Shown here: in pieces, positions 1 to 8,805 of the stretch
Layout: every line of letters begins with the position of its first letter
How positions within the stretch are numbered: position 1 is the stretch's first letter
Assembly: GCF_000177335.1 (NCBI RefSeq)
Contig: NZ_ADFP01000024.1
Coordinates: 1 to 42,940 of the forward strand
DNA length: 42,940 nucleotides
From: Pyramidobacter piscolens W5455
Lineage (GTDB): Bacteria > Synergistota > Synergistia > Synergistales > Dethiosulfovibrionaceae
Direction of reading: 5' to 3'
Notes under the pieces: generated by a model
Databases searched by the model: none
What the model was told of the DNA's origin: nothing
Seen by the model: the letters and a program-made list of their open reading frames with translations, nothing else
Position numbers and translations under genes: made by a program

Positions 1-1
1 C

Positions 2-421
2 AGCCGCGCCGCCGTGTATCTTGAGCAGCTGCGCCGGCTTGACGATGATTTCCGCAAATTGATCGAGGGCTCGAAGCGCCGCGAGATCATCGTCGGCGAC
101 CGCTTCCCCTTCCTGTATTTCTGCCGCGAGTTCGGCCTGAAATATTATGCGGCGTTCCCCGGCTGCGCCAACCAGACGGAGCCAAATCCCGAGACGGTCG
201 CTTTCCTGATCGACAAGGTGAAGCAGGACGGGATCCCCGTCGTGTTTCACATCGAGCTGTCGAACGGCCAGATGGCCCGCGCCATCGCCGACGCCACGGG
301 CGCCCAGGTGCGGCTGCTGAACGCGGTGCACAACGTCAGCGCCGAGGATTTCGAAAAGGGGATCACTTACCTCGACCTGATGCGCCACAATCTGAACGTC
401 CTCAAAGAGGCGCTGAACTAG
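2..421 (+). CDS. Zinc-type metal ABC transporter substrate-binding protein (3' part)
   Basis: This is the C-terminal 139 residues of a solute-binding protein of the ZnuA type; the reading frame is open to the left edge, so the start lies outside the window. It would capture a divalent metal, probably zinc, outside the membrane. The visible stretch includes the family segment GDRFPFLYFCREFGLKYYAA followed by FPGC, then FHIELSN with the conserved Glu, and HNVSAEDF near the end. ATPase and permease genes follow at once (1-bp gap), which fixes the role as the binding protein of an ABC importer. Zinc versus manganese cannot be settled from this fragment. Confidence 0.85.
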   Translation, partial: SRAAVYLEQLRRLDDDFRKLIEGSKRREIIVGDRFPFLYFCREFGLKYYAAFPGCANQTEPNPETVAFLIDKVKQDGIPVVFHIELSNGQMARAIADATGAQVRLLNAVHNVSAEDFEKGITYLDLMRHNLNVLKEALN

Positions 422-422
422 C

Positions 423-1178
423 ATGAGCCTCCTCGCGTGCCGCAATGCGAGCTTTGCCTACGACGGCAGGAAGGTCCTGGAGGACGTCAGCTTTGAGGTC
501 TCCGCCGGCGGCTACCTTTGCATCGTCGGCGAAAACGGCGCCGGCAAAAGCACGCTGATGCAGGGACTGCTGGGCCTCGTCAAGCCGGTCGGCGGTTCTG
601 TGGAAGTGGGCGCAGAGGCGCGCATGGGAGGCATCGGATATCTTCCCCAACAGACGGCGGTGCAGAAAGACTTTCCCGCCAGCGTCGAGGAAGTGGTGTT
701 GTCGGGCCAGCTGCGGCGCTGCGGCCTGCGTCCCTTTTTCGGCAAGGGCGACCGTCGGGAAGCCGAGGCGAAGCTGCGGCTGGTGCGGATGCAGGATTTC
801 AGAAAGAAATGTTTCCGCGATCTTTCCGGCGGGCAGCAGCGCCGGGTGCTGCTGGCCCGGGCCCTGTGCGCCACGCGTTCGCTCCTGCTGCTGGACGAAC
901 CGGCGGCAGGGCTGGATCCCCGCATGCAGGACGAAATGTACCAGATCCTGAACGAGCTGAACCGCGAGCAGGGCATGACGATCGTCATGATCACTCACGA
1001 CGTGCAGAGCGCCCTGCGCTGCGCCCGACAGATCCTTCATCTCAACGGCCGCCAGCTGTTTTTCGGCTCCGTTGAGAAATACTCGCAAAGCGCGGCCGGC
1101 CGCCGTTTTATCGACGGCGGCCCGTTCCGCGTCTTGAGCGGTGCGGCTGCGAAAGAGGGCGGGGCGAAGTTATGCTGA
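423..1178 (+). CDS. Zinc/manganese-type ABC transporter ATP-binding protein
   Basis: 251-residue ABC ATPase that powers uptake of the metal held by the upstream binding protein. Walker A is GENGAGKST at residues 36-44, the Q-loop lies near residue 76 (YLPQQ), the ABC signature LSGGQ is at 134-138, Walker B LLLLDEP at 154-160, and an H-loop ITHD lies near 192. Length and motif spacing match ZnuC/MntB-type subunits. The ATG starts 1 bp after the stop of the binding-protein gene, and its end overlaps the permease start by 7 bp, so the three are translationally coupled. No regulator gene (Zur, MntR) is visible here. Confidence 0.92.
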   Translation: MSLLACRNASFAYDGRKVLEDVSFEVSAGGYLCIVGENGAGKSTLMQGLLGLVKPVGGSVEVGAEARMGGIGYLPQQTAVQKDFPASVEEVVLSGQLRRCGLRPFFGKGDRREAEAKLRLVRMQDFRKKCFRDLSGGQQRRVLLARALCATRSLLLLDEPAAGLDPRMQDEMYQILNELNREQGMTIVMITHDVQSALRCARQILHLNGRQLFFGSVEKYSQSAAGRRFIDGGPFRVLSGAAAKEGGAKLC

Positions 1179-2002
1179 GCGAACTTTTGCAGATGTTGTC
1201 CTATCCTTTCGTGATCAACGCGCTGATCGTCGGCTGCCTGGTCTCGCTCTGCGCTTCGCTGCTGGGGACCAGCCTGGTTCTGAAGCGTTATTCGATGATC
1301 GGCGACGGGCTGGCTCACGTGGCCTTCGCGGCTCTGGCTCTGGCGAAAGCGCTTGACCTCGCGCCGCTGAGCCTGGCGATCCCGGCCTGTATCGTGGCGG
1401 CCTTTCTGTTGCTGCAGATCAAGAGCAGCTCGCGCATCCGCGGCGATTCGGCGACGGCCGTGCTGTGCAGCGGCGCGCTGGCGGTCGGGGTGGCGGCGGT
1501 CTCGCTTTCGACGGGAATGAACGTGGACGTGTGCAATTACATGTTCGGCAGCATTCTCGCCATGAGCCGTTCCGACGTGATCCTCTCGGCGGCGCTGAGC
1601 TGCGCGGTGCTGTTGCTCTACGTTTTGTTCTACAACCGCATCTTCGCCGTCACCTTCGACGAGACGTTCGCGCAGGCGGCGGGGATCCATACGGGGCGCT
1701 ACAACATGATCATCGCCCTGCTCACGTCCGTAACGGTCGTTTTGGGAATGCGCATGATGGGAACGCTGCTGATCTCCAGCCTGATCGTTTTCCCGTCGTT
1801 GACGGCGATGCGGATCTGCCGCCGTTTCAGGAGCACGGTGCTGCTGTCGGCGGCGATCTCGGTCGGCTGTTTTTTCACGGGCATGTTCCTTTCCTATCTG
1901 TATTCGATTCCCACCGGATCGTGCATCGTGATCGTCAATATGGCGCTTTTCGCCGCCGCCGTCGCCGGCTCGCACTTTCACGGGTTCCGGCGGCCGCAGT
2001 GA
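1172..2002 (+). CDS. Zinc/manganese-type ABC transporter permease
   Basis: 276-residue integral membrane protein of the ABC-3 permease family (ZnuB/MntC-like), with about eight hydrophobic segments spread over the whole length. The family segment around GTSLVLKRYSMIGDGLAHVA (residues 33-52) and the later GMRMMGTLLISSLIVFP stretch are clear. It forms the membrane channel for the upstream ATPase. Its ATG overlaps the ATPase stop within an ATGCTGA sequence. The next gene, a small secreted protein, starts 22 bp after its stop, and a strong terminator follows that gene, so all four probably share one transcript. Confidence 0.92.
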   Translation: MLSELLQMLSYPFVINALIVGCLVSLCASLLGTSLVLKRYSMIGDGLAHVAFAALALAKALDLAPLSLAIPACIVAAFLLLQIKSSSRIRGDSATAVLCSGALAVGVAAVSLSTGMNVDVCNYMFGSILAMSRSDVILSAALSCAVLLLYVLFYNRIFAVTFDETFAQAAGIHTGRYNMIIALLTSVTVVLGMRMMGTLLISSLIVFPSLTAMRICRRFRSTVLLSAAISVGCFFTGMFLSYLYSIPTGSCIVIVNMALFAAAVAGSHFHGFRRPQ

Positions 2003-2024
2003 CGCAGGCGGGCTGAAAAGGACG

Positions 2025-2636
2025 ATGAAAGAAATGATGAAATTCAGAGGAAAAAGCGCGTTTGGGGCGTTTCTGCTGGCGCTGCTCGCGCCGGCTCTTT
2101 TCGCCGCCGTGCCTCTGCCGGAAGAGGAGGCGGAGAAGCTGGAGGACTATCTGGCGGAGATCGACGCCCAGGCGGGGATGCTGATCCTCGAGGGGCCGGA
2201 CATCTCGCTTTACAACTATCCTCACGACATCGAGAAGGACCGCGCCGCCTTCGATCCGCGTAAAATCGACATCATCGTCGGCAACCGCCTCTACATGACC
2301 CAGATCAACGACTGGTTCCTGAACTTCGATAAATACGCGGGCAAGTCGGTGGAGATCGAGGGCTTTTACATGGACTTCGACGGCTTCACCTATGTGGGGC
2401 GCAAAGGGCCGATCTGCCCGTTCTGCACGGGCGGATACGTGAACTTCGAGTTCAAGTACGACCGCGACTTGTCGGCGCTCCAGTCCGAAAAGTCATGGGT
2501 CAAGGTGCGCGGCATCCTGCGCGAGGGCAGCGTGCCCTCCGTCTTTGAGAAGGGCACGATGGAGCCTTTTTACTACATCGAGGCCATCACGGTCGAAAAG
2601 ATGCCCAAAGTCGGCAAAGCGACCGTGCGCGACTGA
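2025..2636 (+). CDS. Secreted DUF1980/TIGR03943-like OB-fold protein next to zinc ABC genes
   Basis: 203-residue protein with an N-terminal signal-like segment (hydrophobic residues about 13-27, AFLLALLAPALFAA). The body resembles the C-terminal domain of the DUF1980/TIGR03943 (YcgQ) family: YAGKSVEIEGFYMDFDGFTY, then ICPFC where that family has a Cys-rich motif, then WVKVRGILREG. Family members are usually fused to or paired with a DUF318 permease; here only the soluble domain is seen. It lies 22 bp downstream of the metal permease and before the operon terminator, which suggests a role in metal handling outside the membrane. Function is inferred from context only. ATG 2025 has AAGGA upstream; ATG 2034 is an alternative. 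Confidence 0.7.
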   Translation: MKEMMKFRGKSAFGAFLLALLAPALFAAVPLPEEEAEKLEDYLAEIDAQAGMLILEGPDISLYNYPHDIEKDRAAFDPRKIDIIVGNRLYMTQINDWFLNFDKYAGKSVEIEGFYMDFDGFTYVGRKGPICPFCTGGYVNFEFKYDRDLSALQSEKSWVKVRGILREGSVPSVFEKGTMEPFYYIEAITVEKMPKVGKATVRD

Positions 2637-2652
2637 GCGTTGCTGCAAAAGA

Positions 2653-2701
2653 ACGGGAGCCTGAACTCTGCTCAAAGAGCAAGGGACAGGCTCCCGTTTT
2701 T
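2653..2701 (+). terminator. Intrinsic terminator of the zinc ABC operon
   Basis: An 11-bp perfect stem (ACGGGAGCCTG with CAGGCTCCCGT) enclosing a second small hairpin (TGCTC/GAGCA), followed by five T. It lies 17 bp after the DUF1980-like gene and faces the convergent DUF6282 gene. Confidence 0.9.
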
Positions 2702-2727
2702 CGTGGCGCGTCGCACGCGTTTTCGGC

Positions 2728-3573
2728 TCAGCGTTCAAAGCCGAGCAGGCGAGCCGGCGTGTCGCGGAACATCATGCTCAGTTCGGCGTCGCTGAAGCCC
2801 TGCGCCGCGAGCAGGTCCGCGTATTGTGAAAGTCCCTCGTCGGAGTAGGGCGATTGCGGTTGGCCGAAATCTGTGGAAAGGATCACCCGCTCCACGCCGA
2901 CGGCCCGGATCTGCGCGGCGATCGTCTCGATGGGCGTGCGTTTGTAATAGGTCGTGAAGTAACAATGTTCGACGATCGCGCCCAGCGCCGCGGCCTCGCG
3001 CTGCTGGTCCGTCGTGTAAACGTCGGCAGGATTGTCGGCGTGCGTCAGGATCACCTGACAGCCCGTCTTTGCGCCGGCGCGTGCCAGCGCCAGTCCTTCC
3101 GCGGCGCTGACATGCCCCGTGCCGACCAGCATCCCGCAGCGCTTCGCCGTTTCCAGCACCGCGAGCGCTTCGGGAATCAAATTTCCCCGAGCGTCAAGGA
3201 TGTAAATACACTTGCTCGAATCCACGTCGGGCGTTCCGTTTTGTTTTCGGAATTCCTGGTAGCTGCGCGAATCCATCGTCGGGAACCAGACGATTCGACC
3301 GCCCATCTTGCCGCTGACGGCGACCGCTTCGGGATTGAGTCCTCCGACCGAGCTGTTCAGCGTCACGCCGCCAGCGAAATGCAGTTCTTCGAATTGCTCG
3401 TTCAGCAGCGCCGCGCGGGCCGCCGTGTCGGCATAGTGGCATTTGATCAAAGCCCCCGCCAGCCCGGCGTCGCGAAAGCGCCGCGCCAGTTCGAGATCGC
3501 TGCATTTGCGCGCCGTCACGTCGGGCGAAGTGTGGACGTGCATCTCGTAAGCGCCGCGAAGACAGTCTCTCAT
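2728..3573 (-). CDS. DUF6282 metal-dependent hydrolase (amidohydrolase-like)
   Basis: 281-residue TIM-barrel hydrolase of the DUF6282 family. Metal-site elements are visible in amidohydrolase order: EMHVHTSPD (HxH) near the N terminus, GTGHVSAAEG with a central His, ILTHADNP with the next His, and ILSTDFGQP with the late Asp. The substrate is unknown. I chose the ATG at 3573 because GGAGG lies 8 bp upstream; a longer reading frame to 3696 would run through a terminator hairpin and into the upstream SLC13 gene. It is the last gene of the carboxylate cluster and may open or deacylate a cyclic or amide intermediate, which is inference. Confidence 0.8.
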   Translation of the reverse strand: MRDCLRGAYEMHVHTSPDVTARKCSDLELARRFRDAGLAGALIKCHYADTAARAALLNEQFEELHFAGGVTLNSSVGGLNPEAVAVSGKMGGRIVWFPTMDSRSYQEFRKQNGTPDVDSSKCIYILDARGNLIPEALAVLETAKRCGMLVGTGHVSAAEGLALARAGAKTGCQVILTHADNPADVYTTDQQREAAALGAIVEHCYFTTYYKRTPIETIAAQIRAVGVERVILSTDFGQPQSPYSDEGLSQYADLLAAQGFSDAELSMMFRDTPARLLGFER

Positions 3574-3597
3574 GTGTTGTGCCTCCAGTTCGTCGCG

Positions 3598-3647
3598 AAA
3601 AAGCGCGCCCTCACAGCCCGCAGCGGGCGTACCGAGGGCGCGCTTTT
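3598..3647 (-). terminator. Terminator/attenuator between SLC13 carrier and DUF6282 gene
   Basis: Stem AAGCGCGCCCTC/GAGGGCGCGCTT with an inner GCCCGC/GCGGGC hairpin and a T-run on the minus strand; T residues also flank the plus side, so it may work both ways. It sits inside the operon and probably lowers expression of the distal DUF6282 gene. Confidence 0.8.
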
Positions 3648-3661
3648 CGGAAATCCAGTTT

Positions 3662-4915
3662 TTAATAGGGTAGATAGAAAGGGATGACGGCGACAATGAC
3701 CAGATAGGTTACCAGCAGCATCGGCAGTCCTGCTTTGACGTAATCCACGAACCGGTACTGCGTCCAGCCGACGGTCATCATGTTCTGCGGGGCGGCGAAA
3801 GGCGTGGCGTAGGACGCGGCGCCGGCCAGCGTGATGATCATGCAGATGGGATAAGGACTGACGTTGATCGCTTTGGCGATGGAAACGCCGATGGGCATGA
3901 ACAGCATGATCGTGGGAATATTGGACATCACCTGAGTGAGAATTGCGGCGGCGATGAAGATCACCGTCGTGATCATGAACGTGCTGGGATGTTCGCCGAG
4001 AATCTGCAAGATCAGTTCAGCCATGGCGGCACCGGCGCCGCTTTTCTGCACGCCTGTGGAAATGGCGGTCAACGAACCGACCAGCAGCATGCAGTTCCAG
4101 TCGATGGCGGCGATGGCTTCCCGAACGGTCATACACTTGGTGCCCATGATAACCAGCGAGCCGATCACCGCCGCCACGTGCATGGGCATCTTCTTGGGAC
4201 TCAGCGCGATGACTACCAACACGGCAGCCATGGTGATGCAGGCGATGGCGGCCTTGTTTTTGTCGAAGGGTTTCTTCTCGACCTTGGCGAACTCGGGGAC
4301 ATATCCCGTGTCGGGCAGGAACTTCATGCCCACGAAAGTGAAGTACAGCGTGCCGAGAACGCAAATGCCGAGACCAAAGGGCGTGATGCCGAAGAATCCA
4401 AACGGCGTCAGACCGAGGTCGGCCATGGCGTTGGCCGCGGAAGCGTTGGAACCGACGCCGACCAGCGTCACGAAGCCGCCGAATTGAGCGCCGAAAAGCA
4501 GCGCCATCAGCGTGCGTGAAGAGCCGCAGCCGGCGGAGAAACACATGGCCGTGACCAGCGGGGCCATGGCCGTCATCACGCCGATGTTGCTGCACACCGA
4601 ACTGAGGGCGCAGGAGACGATCAGCGTGGCGAGGACGATGTTGCGCTCGCTCTTTCCCGTGATCTTCACCATCTTTTCGCCGATGATGTCGGTCAGACCG
4701 GTGTGGAACAGCGACGATCCGACGATCATCATGCCGGCCAGCAGCACGATGGTGTTGCTGTTGTAGCCCTTGAAGATATCGCCGACGGGAATAATGCCCG
4801 CGTAGGCGTAAGCGATCGAAGCGCCGATGGCGGTGACGAGGATGGGCACCGGCTCCCAGATGAACAGAACGATCGTGGCGGCGAGAATGATCAGCGCGAT
4901 TGCCATTTGGCTCAT
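3662..4915 (-). CDS. SLC13/DASS family carboxylate transporter
   Basis: 417-residue membrane carrier with about 11-12 hydrophobic segments and an internal two-fold layout. The two SLC13 hallmark SN-type motifs are present: GVGSNASAANA in the first half and VMSNIPTIMLF in the second. Such proteins import di- or tricarboxylates with sodium or protons. ATG 4915 has AGGAGA 8 bp upstream. It lies 32 bp downstream of the RraA-like gene. The same cluster also encodes a complete TctABC system, so the locus offers two unrelated uptake routes for organic acids. The exact substrate cannot be read from sequence. Confidence 0.88.
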   Translation of the reverse strand: MSQMAIALIILAATIVLFIWEPVPILVTAIGASIAYAYAGIIPVGDIFKGYNSNTIVLLAGMMIVGSSLFHTGLTDIIGEKMVKITGKSERNIVLATLIVSCALSSVCSNIGVMTAMAPLVTAMCFSAGCGSSRTLMALLFGAQFGGFVTLVGVGSNASAANAMADLGLTPFGFFGITPFGLGICVLGTLYFTFVGMKFLPDTGYVPEFAKVEKKPFDKNKAAIACITMAAVLVVIALSPKKMPMHVAAVIGSLVIMGTKCMTVREAIAAIDWNCMLLVGSLTAISTGVQKSGAGAAMAELILQILGEHPSTFMITTVIFIAAAILTQVMSNIPTIMLFMPIGVSIAKAINVSPYPICMIITLAGAASYATPFAAPQNMMTVGWTQYRFVDYVKAGLPMLLVTYLVIVAVIPFYLPY

Positions 4916-4947
4916 GATGGAGTCTCCTGTGGCGTTATTCGGCGAGC

Positions 4948-5646
4948 TTACGCGGGATACGCGTCGTCAATGATCTCGCAGCCTTTTTCTTCCAGCTTCT
5001 CGTCGACCCAGTCGCGCGTGGCGTGCCCTTCCTGCGCCGCTTTGAGCTTGCTCTGATCCTGTTCCATGAACTTTCGCGCTGCTTCCAGCACCCTTTCGGC
5101 ATCCCGACGGGGAATGACGATCACGCCGTCGGGGTCGCCGACGATGATGTCGCCGGGGTTGACCATGATGCCGCCGCAGGCGATGGGAACGTTGATCTCG
5201 CCGGGGCCCTCCTTGAAGGGGCCGCCGGGCGTGGTGCCCGTTGCGTAGAACGGCACGCCGCCGTCATAAAGGCTGTCGATGTCGCGCATCGGCCCGTCGA
5301 AGACGAAACCGGCCACGCCGCGCGATTTGGCGTAAGCGGCCATAACCTCGCCCATCAGGGACTGGCTGCGGTCACCCTCGTTGGAAACGACGACCACGTC
5401 GCCGGGCTCGATCATGTTCAGCGCCTTGTGAAGCATCAGATTGTCGCCGGGACGGGCTTTGACGGTGAGCGCCACGCCGACCATGTTGCCGTCGCCGGGT
5501 TTTGTCATCAGATGAATGTCGGAGTGGATGGCGCAGAGGCGGTTCATCGTATCGGCGATGTTGGAGGCGGGAATGTGACGGAACGCCTCGACGAGCTCTT
5601 GGGGCGGCAGGTTCCTTTTGGTGTACACGCGAAATCCTACGGACAT
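4948..5646 (-). CDS. RraA-family protein, HMG/oxaloacetate-type aldolase-decarboxylase
   Basis: 232-residue member of the RraA/MenG-like fold. Enzymatic members are class II 4-hydroxy-4-methyl-2-oxoglutarate aldolases and oxaloacetate decarboxylases; others (RraA proper) inhibit RNase E. The key catalytic stretch GEVMAAYAKSRGVAGFVFDG followed by PMRDID carries the G...RD motif that binds pyruvate and the divalent metal. GDPDGVIVIPR is also typical. I start at ATG 5646 because AAGGAAG lies 8 bp upstream; the in-frame ATG at 5673 has none. Its position between two organic-acid transporters favours the aldolase role. Confidence 0.82.
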   Translation of the reverse strand: MSVGFRVYTKRNLPPQELVEAFRHIPASNIADTMNRLCAIHSDIHLMTKPGDGNMVGVALTVKARPGDNLMLHKALNMIEPGDVVVVSNEGDRSQSLMGEVMAAYAKSRGVAGFVFDGPMRDIDSLYDGGVPFYATGTTPGGPFKEGPGEINVPIACGGIMVNPGDIIVGDPDGVIVIPRRDAERVLEAARKFMEQDQSKLKAAQEGHATRDWVDEKLEEKGCEIIDDAYPA

Positions 5647-5715
5647 GTGAAAAACTTCCTTTCTATTAAGCAAGAAACAGATTTTAATCGAGAAAACGCT
5701 GCCGAAAAAATATCT

Positions 5716-7236
5716 CTACAGTTCTTCTTCCTCGGTACGGCTCTCTTCTTCGGCCAGGGCGGAGGCACTGCGGGTTTTGCGCCAGCGGAAGATAAAGGGC
5801 GTCACGAAGGAAACGGCGGCGAGGATCAAAAAAACGCAGGAAATCGGCTTGCTGAAGAAGAACGACCATTTGCCGTCGCCGATCAGCATAGCCTGCTCAA
5901 AGTTAGCTTCAATCATCGGCCCGAGGATGAACCCCAGCACGACGGGGGCCGTGGGCGTCTTGATCGTTTTCAGGAAATACCCCAGCAGGCCGAATGCCAG
6001 AACGACCCAGATGTCGAACGGCTCGTTGCGCAGCGCGTACGCTCCCACCGTGCCGAGAATGAGGATGCCGCCGGAGAGCACCGTGGGCGAAATCTTCAGG
6101 ATCTTGGGGAAAATTCTTACGCCGCTGAGGCCGATGGCGAGGAAGAAAAAGTGGGCGATGCCGAGGCTGAGGAACAAGCTGTAAATCAGCGGCGCCTGTT
6201 CCTGGAACAGGAACGGTCCGGGCTTCAGCCCCTGGATCGTCAGAGCGCCCAGGAAGACGGCCGACACCGCGTTGCCGGGAATACCCAGCGTCAGCAGCGG
6301 CACCAACGAGCCGCCGACGACGGCGTTGTTCGAAGTTTCCGTGGCGATGACGCCGTCCATGCAGCCCGTGCCGAACGCCTCTTTGTGCTTGGAAAAGCGC
6401 ATCGCTTCGTTGTAGGAAAGGAACGTGGCAATGGTCGTTCCGGCGCCGGGGAGGATGCCGATGAACGTGCCGATCACCGACGAACGCAGCAGATTCGCCC
6501 AGCGTCTGGCAAACTCGCGCAGCGGCGGTACCTTGCCCGTCAGGGCGTTCATACGCGACTCCTTGACCTTTTTGACTACCATGTCGATCGCTTGCGGGAA
6601 CGAGAAAAGGCCGATCAGGCAGGGCACGATCTCGATGCCGCCGTACAGGCCGGGAACGCCGTCGGCGAAACGCGGATAGCCCGTCAACGGATCAGTGCCG
6701 AAGGTGCCGAGGAACATGCCCAGCAGCCCGGCAAAGAGACCGCGCGACATGGACTTGCCCGAGATGCTGGAGATGATCGTGATGCCGAAAACCATCACCG
6801 CGAAGTACTCGGCCGGGCCGAAAGACAGCGCCACCTTGGCCAGCGCCGGCGCGCAGAAACTCAGCACCGCGACGCTGAACAGCCCGCCGATGAACGAACT
6901 GATCACCGCGATGCCGAGAGCCTCCACGGCACGCCCCTTTTGCGCCATCGGATAGCCGTCCAGCGTTGTCGCCGCGCCGGCGGGCGTGCCCGGCGTGTTG
7001 ATGAGGATGGCCGTGATGGCGCCGCCATAGACGGAGCCGCAGTAAATGCCGCAGAGCATGGCGAATCCCGAGGCGGGCGCCATGCCGTAAGTGAGAGGCA
7101 CCGCCAGCGCCACGCCCATTGTCGAGGTCAGGCCGGGCAGCGCGCCGATCACGATGCCGACCGCCGTGCCGATAAAGTTCGAGAGCAGCACGCTGGGGAC
7201 CAGGGCGAGTTTCAAAGCTTCGAGCCAATCTAACAT
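5716..7236 (-). CDS. tctA: Tripartite tricarboxylate transporter large permease TctA
   Basis: 506-residue polytopic membrane protein of the TctA family, normal length. The N-terminal signature is clear (GIVIGALPGLTSTMGVALAV, residues about 27-46) followed by LLINTPGTPA-type sequence (ILINTPGTPAGAATTLDGYP in part). The large subunit couples ion flow to uptake of a carboxylate delivered by the periplasmic TctC. It begins 15 bp after the tctB stop, with AAGGAAGGAG before the ATG. Substrates of such systems include citrate, tartrate, glutarate and aromatic acids; none can be chosen here. Confidence 0.93.
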   Translation of the reverse strand: MLDWLEALKLALVPSVLLSNFIGTAVGIVIGALPGLTSTMGVALAVPLTYGMAPASGFAMLCGIYCGSVYGGAITAILINTPGTPAGAATTLDGYPMAQKGRAVEALGIAVISSFIGGLFSVAVLSFCAPALAKVALSFGPAEYFAVMVFGITIISSISGKSMSRGLFAGLLGMFLGTFGTDPLTGYPRFADGVPGLYGGIEIVPCLIGLFSFPQAIDMVVKKVKESRMNALTGKVPPLREFARRWANLLRSSVIGTFIGILPGAGTTIATFLSYNEAMRFSKHKEAFGTGCMDGVIATETSNNAVVGGSLVPLLTLGIPGNAVSAVFLGALTIQGLKPGPFLFQEQAPLIYSLFLSLGIAHFFFLAIGLSGVRIFPKILKISPTVLSGGILILGTVGAYALRNEPFDIWVVLAFGLLGYFLKTIKTPTAPVVLGFILGPMIEANFEQAMLIGDGKWSFFFSKPISCVFLILAAVSFVTPFIFRWRKTRSASALAEEESRTEEEEL

Positions 7237-7251
7237 GTGCGTCGCTCCTTC

Positions 7252-7686
7252 CTAATCGGGCAGAACGTTTGCCAGCAGTCCGGCCGGCAGCAGGACCCCG
7301 AGAACGTTATGGAACACGTAGTACAGCAACCCGGCAAAGACCGCCGCGATGAGGATGTGGCCGATCTTCAGCCTGCGCTCGATCACCGCCATCCAGATGC
7401 TGTAGAAAAGAAATGTCGCCACGATGAAACCGAGAGCGTGAAATGACAACAGATAGCAGAAGAACGAGCCGATGGAAAAGTACTTGTTGAAACGGATCTC
7501 GTCGGCGGAAGTCTGCGACGTGTTGCGGAGCTGCCAGGCGTAATACAGCGAGGTCAAGGCGCACAGCCCCATCAGGACCAGCAGCGCCTGCGGATAAGCG
7601 CGCACCTCGGCGGGCTCGTACAGAGAGCGCCACAGGAAGAACACGACGAAAACGACCTCGAGGGAAAGAGTTTTGACAAGAAACAC
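7252..7686 (-). CDS. tctB: Tripartite tricarboxylate transporter small permease TctB
   Basis: 144-residue protein with four hydrophobic segments, the size and layout of the TctB small membrane subunit. The start is GTG at 7686, supported by GGAGG 8 bp upstream. A terminator-like hairpin separates it from tctC upstream, and tctA follows after 15 bp. TctB sequences are poorly conserved, so identification rests on size, topology and the TctC-TctB-TctA order. Confidence 0.88.
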   Translation of the reverse strand: MFLVKTLSLEVVFVVFFLWRSLYEPAEVRAYPQALLVLMGLCALTSLYYAWQLRNTSQTSADEIRFNKYFSIGSFFCYLLSFHALGFIVATFLFYSIWMAVIERRLKIGHILIAAVFAGLLYYVFHNVLGVLLPAGLLANVLPD

Positions 7687-7708
7687 GGGATTTTCCTCCT
7701 TCGTTGTG

Positions 7709-7745
7709 AAAAAAGAGGGCCCTGCGGAAACGAGGAGCCCTCTTT
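7709..7745 (-). terminator. Partial terminator between tctC and tctB
   Basis: Stem AGAGGGC/GCCCTCT with a 16-nt loop followed on the minus strand by six T. Inside an operon this would leave the binding protein more highly expressed than the membrane subunits, a common arrangement. Confidence 0.75.
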
Positions 7746-7761
7746 GGCATCGGTCGGAGAA

Positions 7762-8730
7762 CTACTTGTTCGTCTTCACGCCGGTCTCGGCGATCACTTC
7801 GGCGATGTCGGCCTTCTGCTGCTCGACCAGCGCCGTGAAGTCGGCGCGGTTCATCCACATGTTGGCGGGCAGGCCGGCCTTGCCGTAGGCTTCGACGAAC
7901 TCGGGATCGGCAAACGCCTTCAGGAAAGCCGCTTCGATCGCGGCCACCACTTCTTCGGGCGTTCCCTTGGGAACGACAAGACCGCGCCAGGGGCCGTCCG
8001 CCACGTCGATGCCCTTTTCGGCGGCGATGGGCAGTTCGGGATACTCTTCGAGACGCTTGGGAGCCAGCGTCAGCAGATAGGCGACCTGGCCGCTGCGCAC
8101 CTGCTCGGAAAGCTCGGAAGGCGAGACGATCGTCAGGTCGACGTGACCGCCAAGCATGGCCGTAATGGCCTGGGAACTGCCGTTCGTGGGCACGCAGACC
8201 CATTTCAGTCCGCTCTTCTTGAGCACGCGGAGCACGGCGAGGTGGTCGCTGGCCATGGCGCCGGAGACGCTGATCTTGACGCCGCCGGGGTTGGCCTGCG
8301 AGGAGGCGACAAGCTCTTCCCATGTTTTGAAGCGCTCGCTCAGGCAGGCGATCGTTTCCGGTTCGTACACCATGTTGACGATGGGCGTAAAGGAATCGAT
8401 CGTGAAATTGGTCTTCTTGGTCAGAGGCGCGATGACGACGCTGGGCCCTACCTCGCTGAGCGTATAACCGTCGGGTCGGGATTTGGCGACTTCGGCGTAA
8501 CCGGTGACGCCGCCTCCTCCGGGGCGATTCTCGACCGCCAGGGGCTGGCCGAGGTATTTTTCGGCGACCTTCGCCGCCAGACGGGTAGTCATGTCGGCGG
8601 CGCCACCGGCGGCAAAGGGAACGATGATCTTGACGGGCTTGCCGGGATAGTCGGCGGCGAAACCGCACGCGGGAACCAGGAACGCTGCTGTTGCGACAAG
8701 CAGAGCAAAAATGCGACGATTCATTTTCAT
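7762..8730 (-). CDS. tctC: Tripartite tricarboxylate transporter substrate-binding protein TctC
   Basis: 322-residue periplasmic binding protein of the Bug/TctC family. A signal peptide covers about residues 1-26 (MKMNRRIFALLVATAAFLVP, then ACGFAA); the Cys could be a lipid site, though the lipobox is imperfect. Family landmarks follow: YPGKPVKIIVPFAAGGAADM and VENRPGGGG, both involved in ligand binding, and a late WRGLVVPKGTP. ATG 8730 has AAGGAAGG 8 bp upstream. It is followed by a partial terminator and tctBA. Bug proteins bind carboxylates through water-bridged contacts, so substrate prediction from sequence is unreliable. Confidence 0.93.
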   Translation of the reverse strand: MKMNRRIFALLVATAAFLVPACGFAADYPGKPVKIIVPFAAGGAADMTTRLAAKVAEKYLGQPLAVENRPGGGGVTGYAEVAKSRPDGYTLSEVGPSVVIAPLTKKTNFTIDSFTPIVNMVYEPETIACLSERFKTWEELVASSQANPGGVKISVSGAMASDHLAVLRVLKKSGLKWVCVPTNGSSQAITAMLGGHVDLTIVSPSELSEQVRSGQVAYLLTLAPKRLEEYPELPIAAEKGIDVADGPWRGLVVPKGTPEEVVAAIEAAFLKAFADPEFVEAYGKAGLPANMWMNRADFTALVEQQKADIAEVIAETGVKTNK

Positions 8731-8805
8731 TGCGGGATCCTTCCTTTCAGTCTCAGATTTTCAGGCGGATCGGAATCATATCCCGTGTCCGCCCCAAGCC
8801 GGAAT

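Noticed and set aside
5023-7233. Very long plus-strand reading frame (736 codons) opposite tctA and the RraA-like gene
   Set aside because: It is antisense to two well-supported family members, has a composition rich in Arg, His, Asp and Gln typical of GC-rich antisense frames, and resembles no protein.
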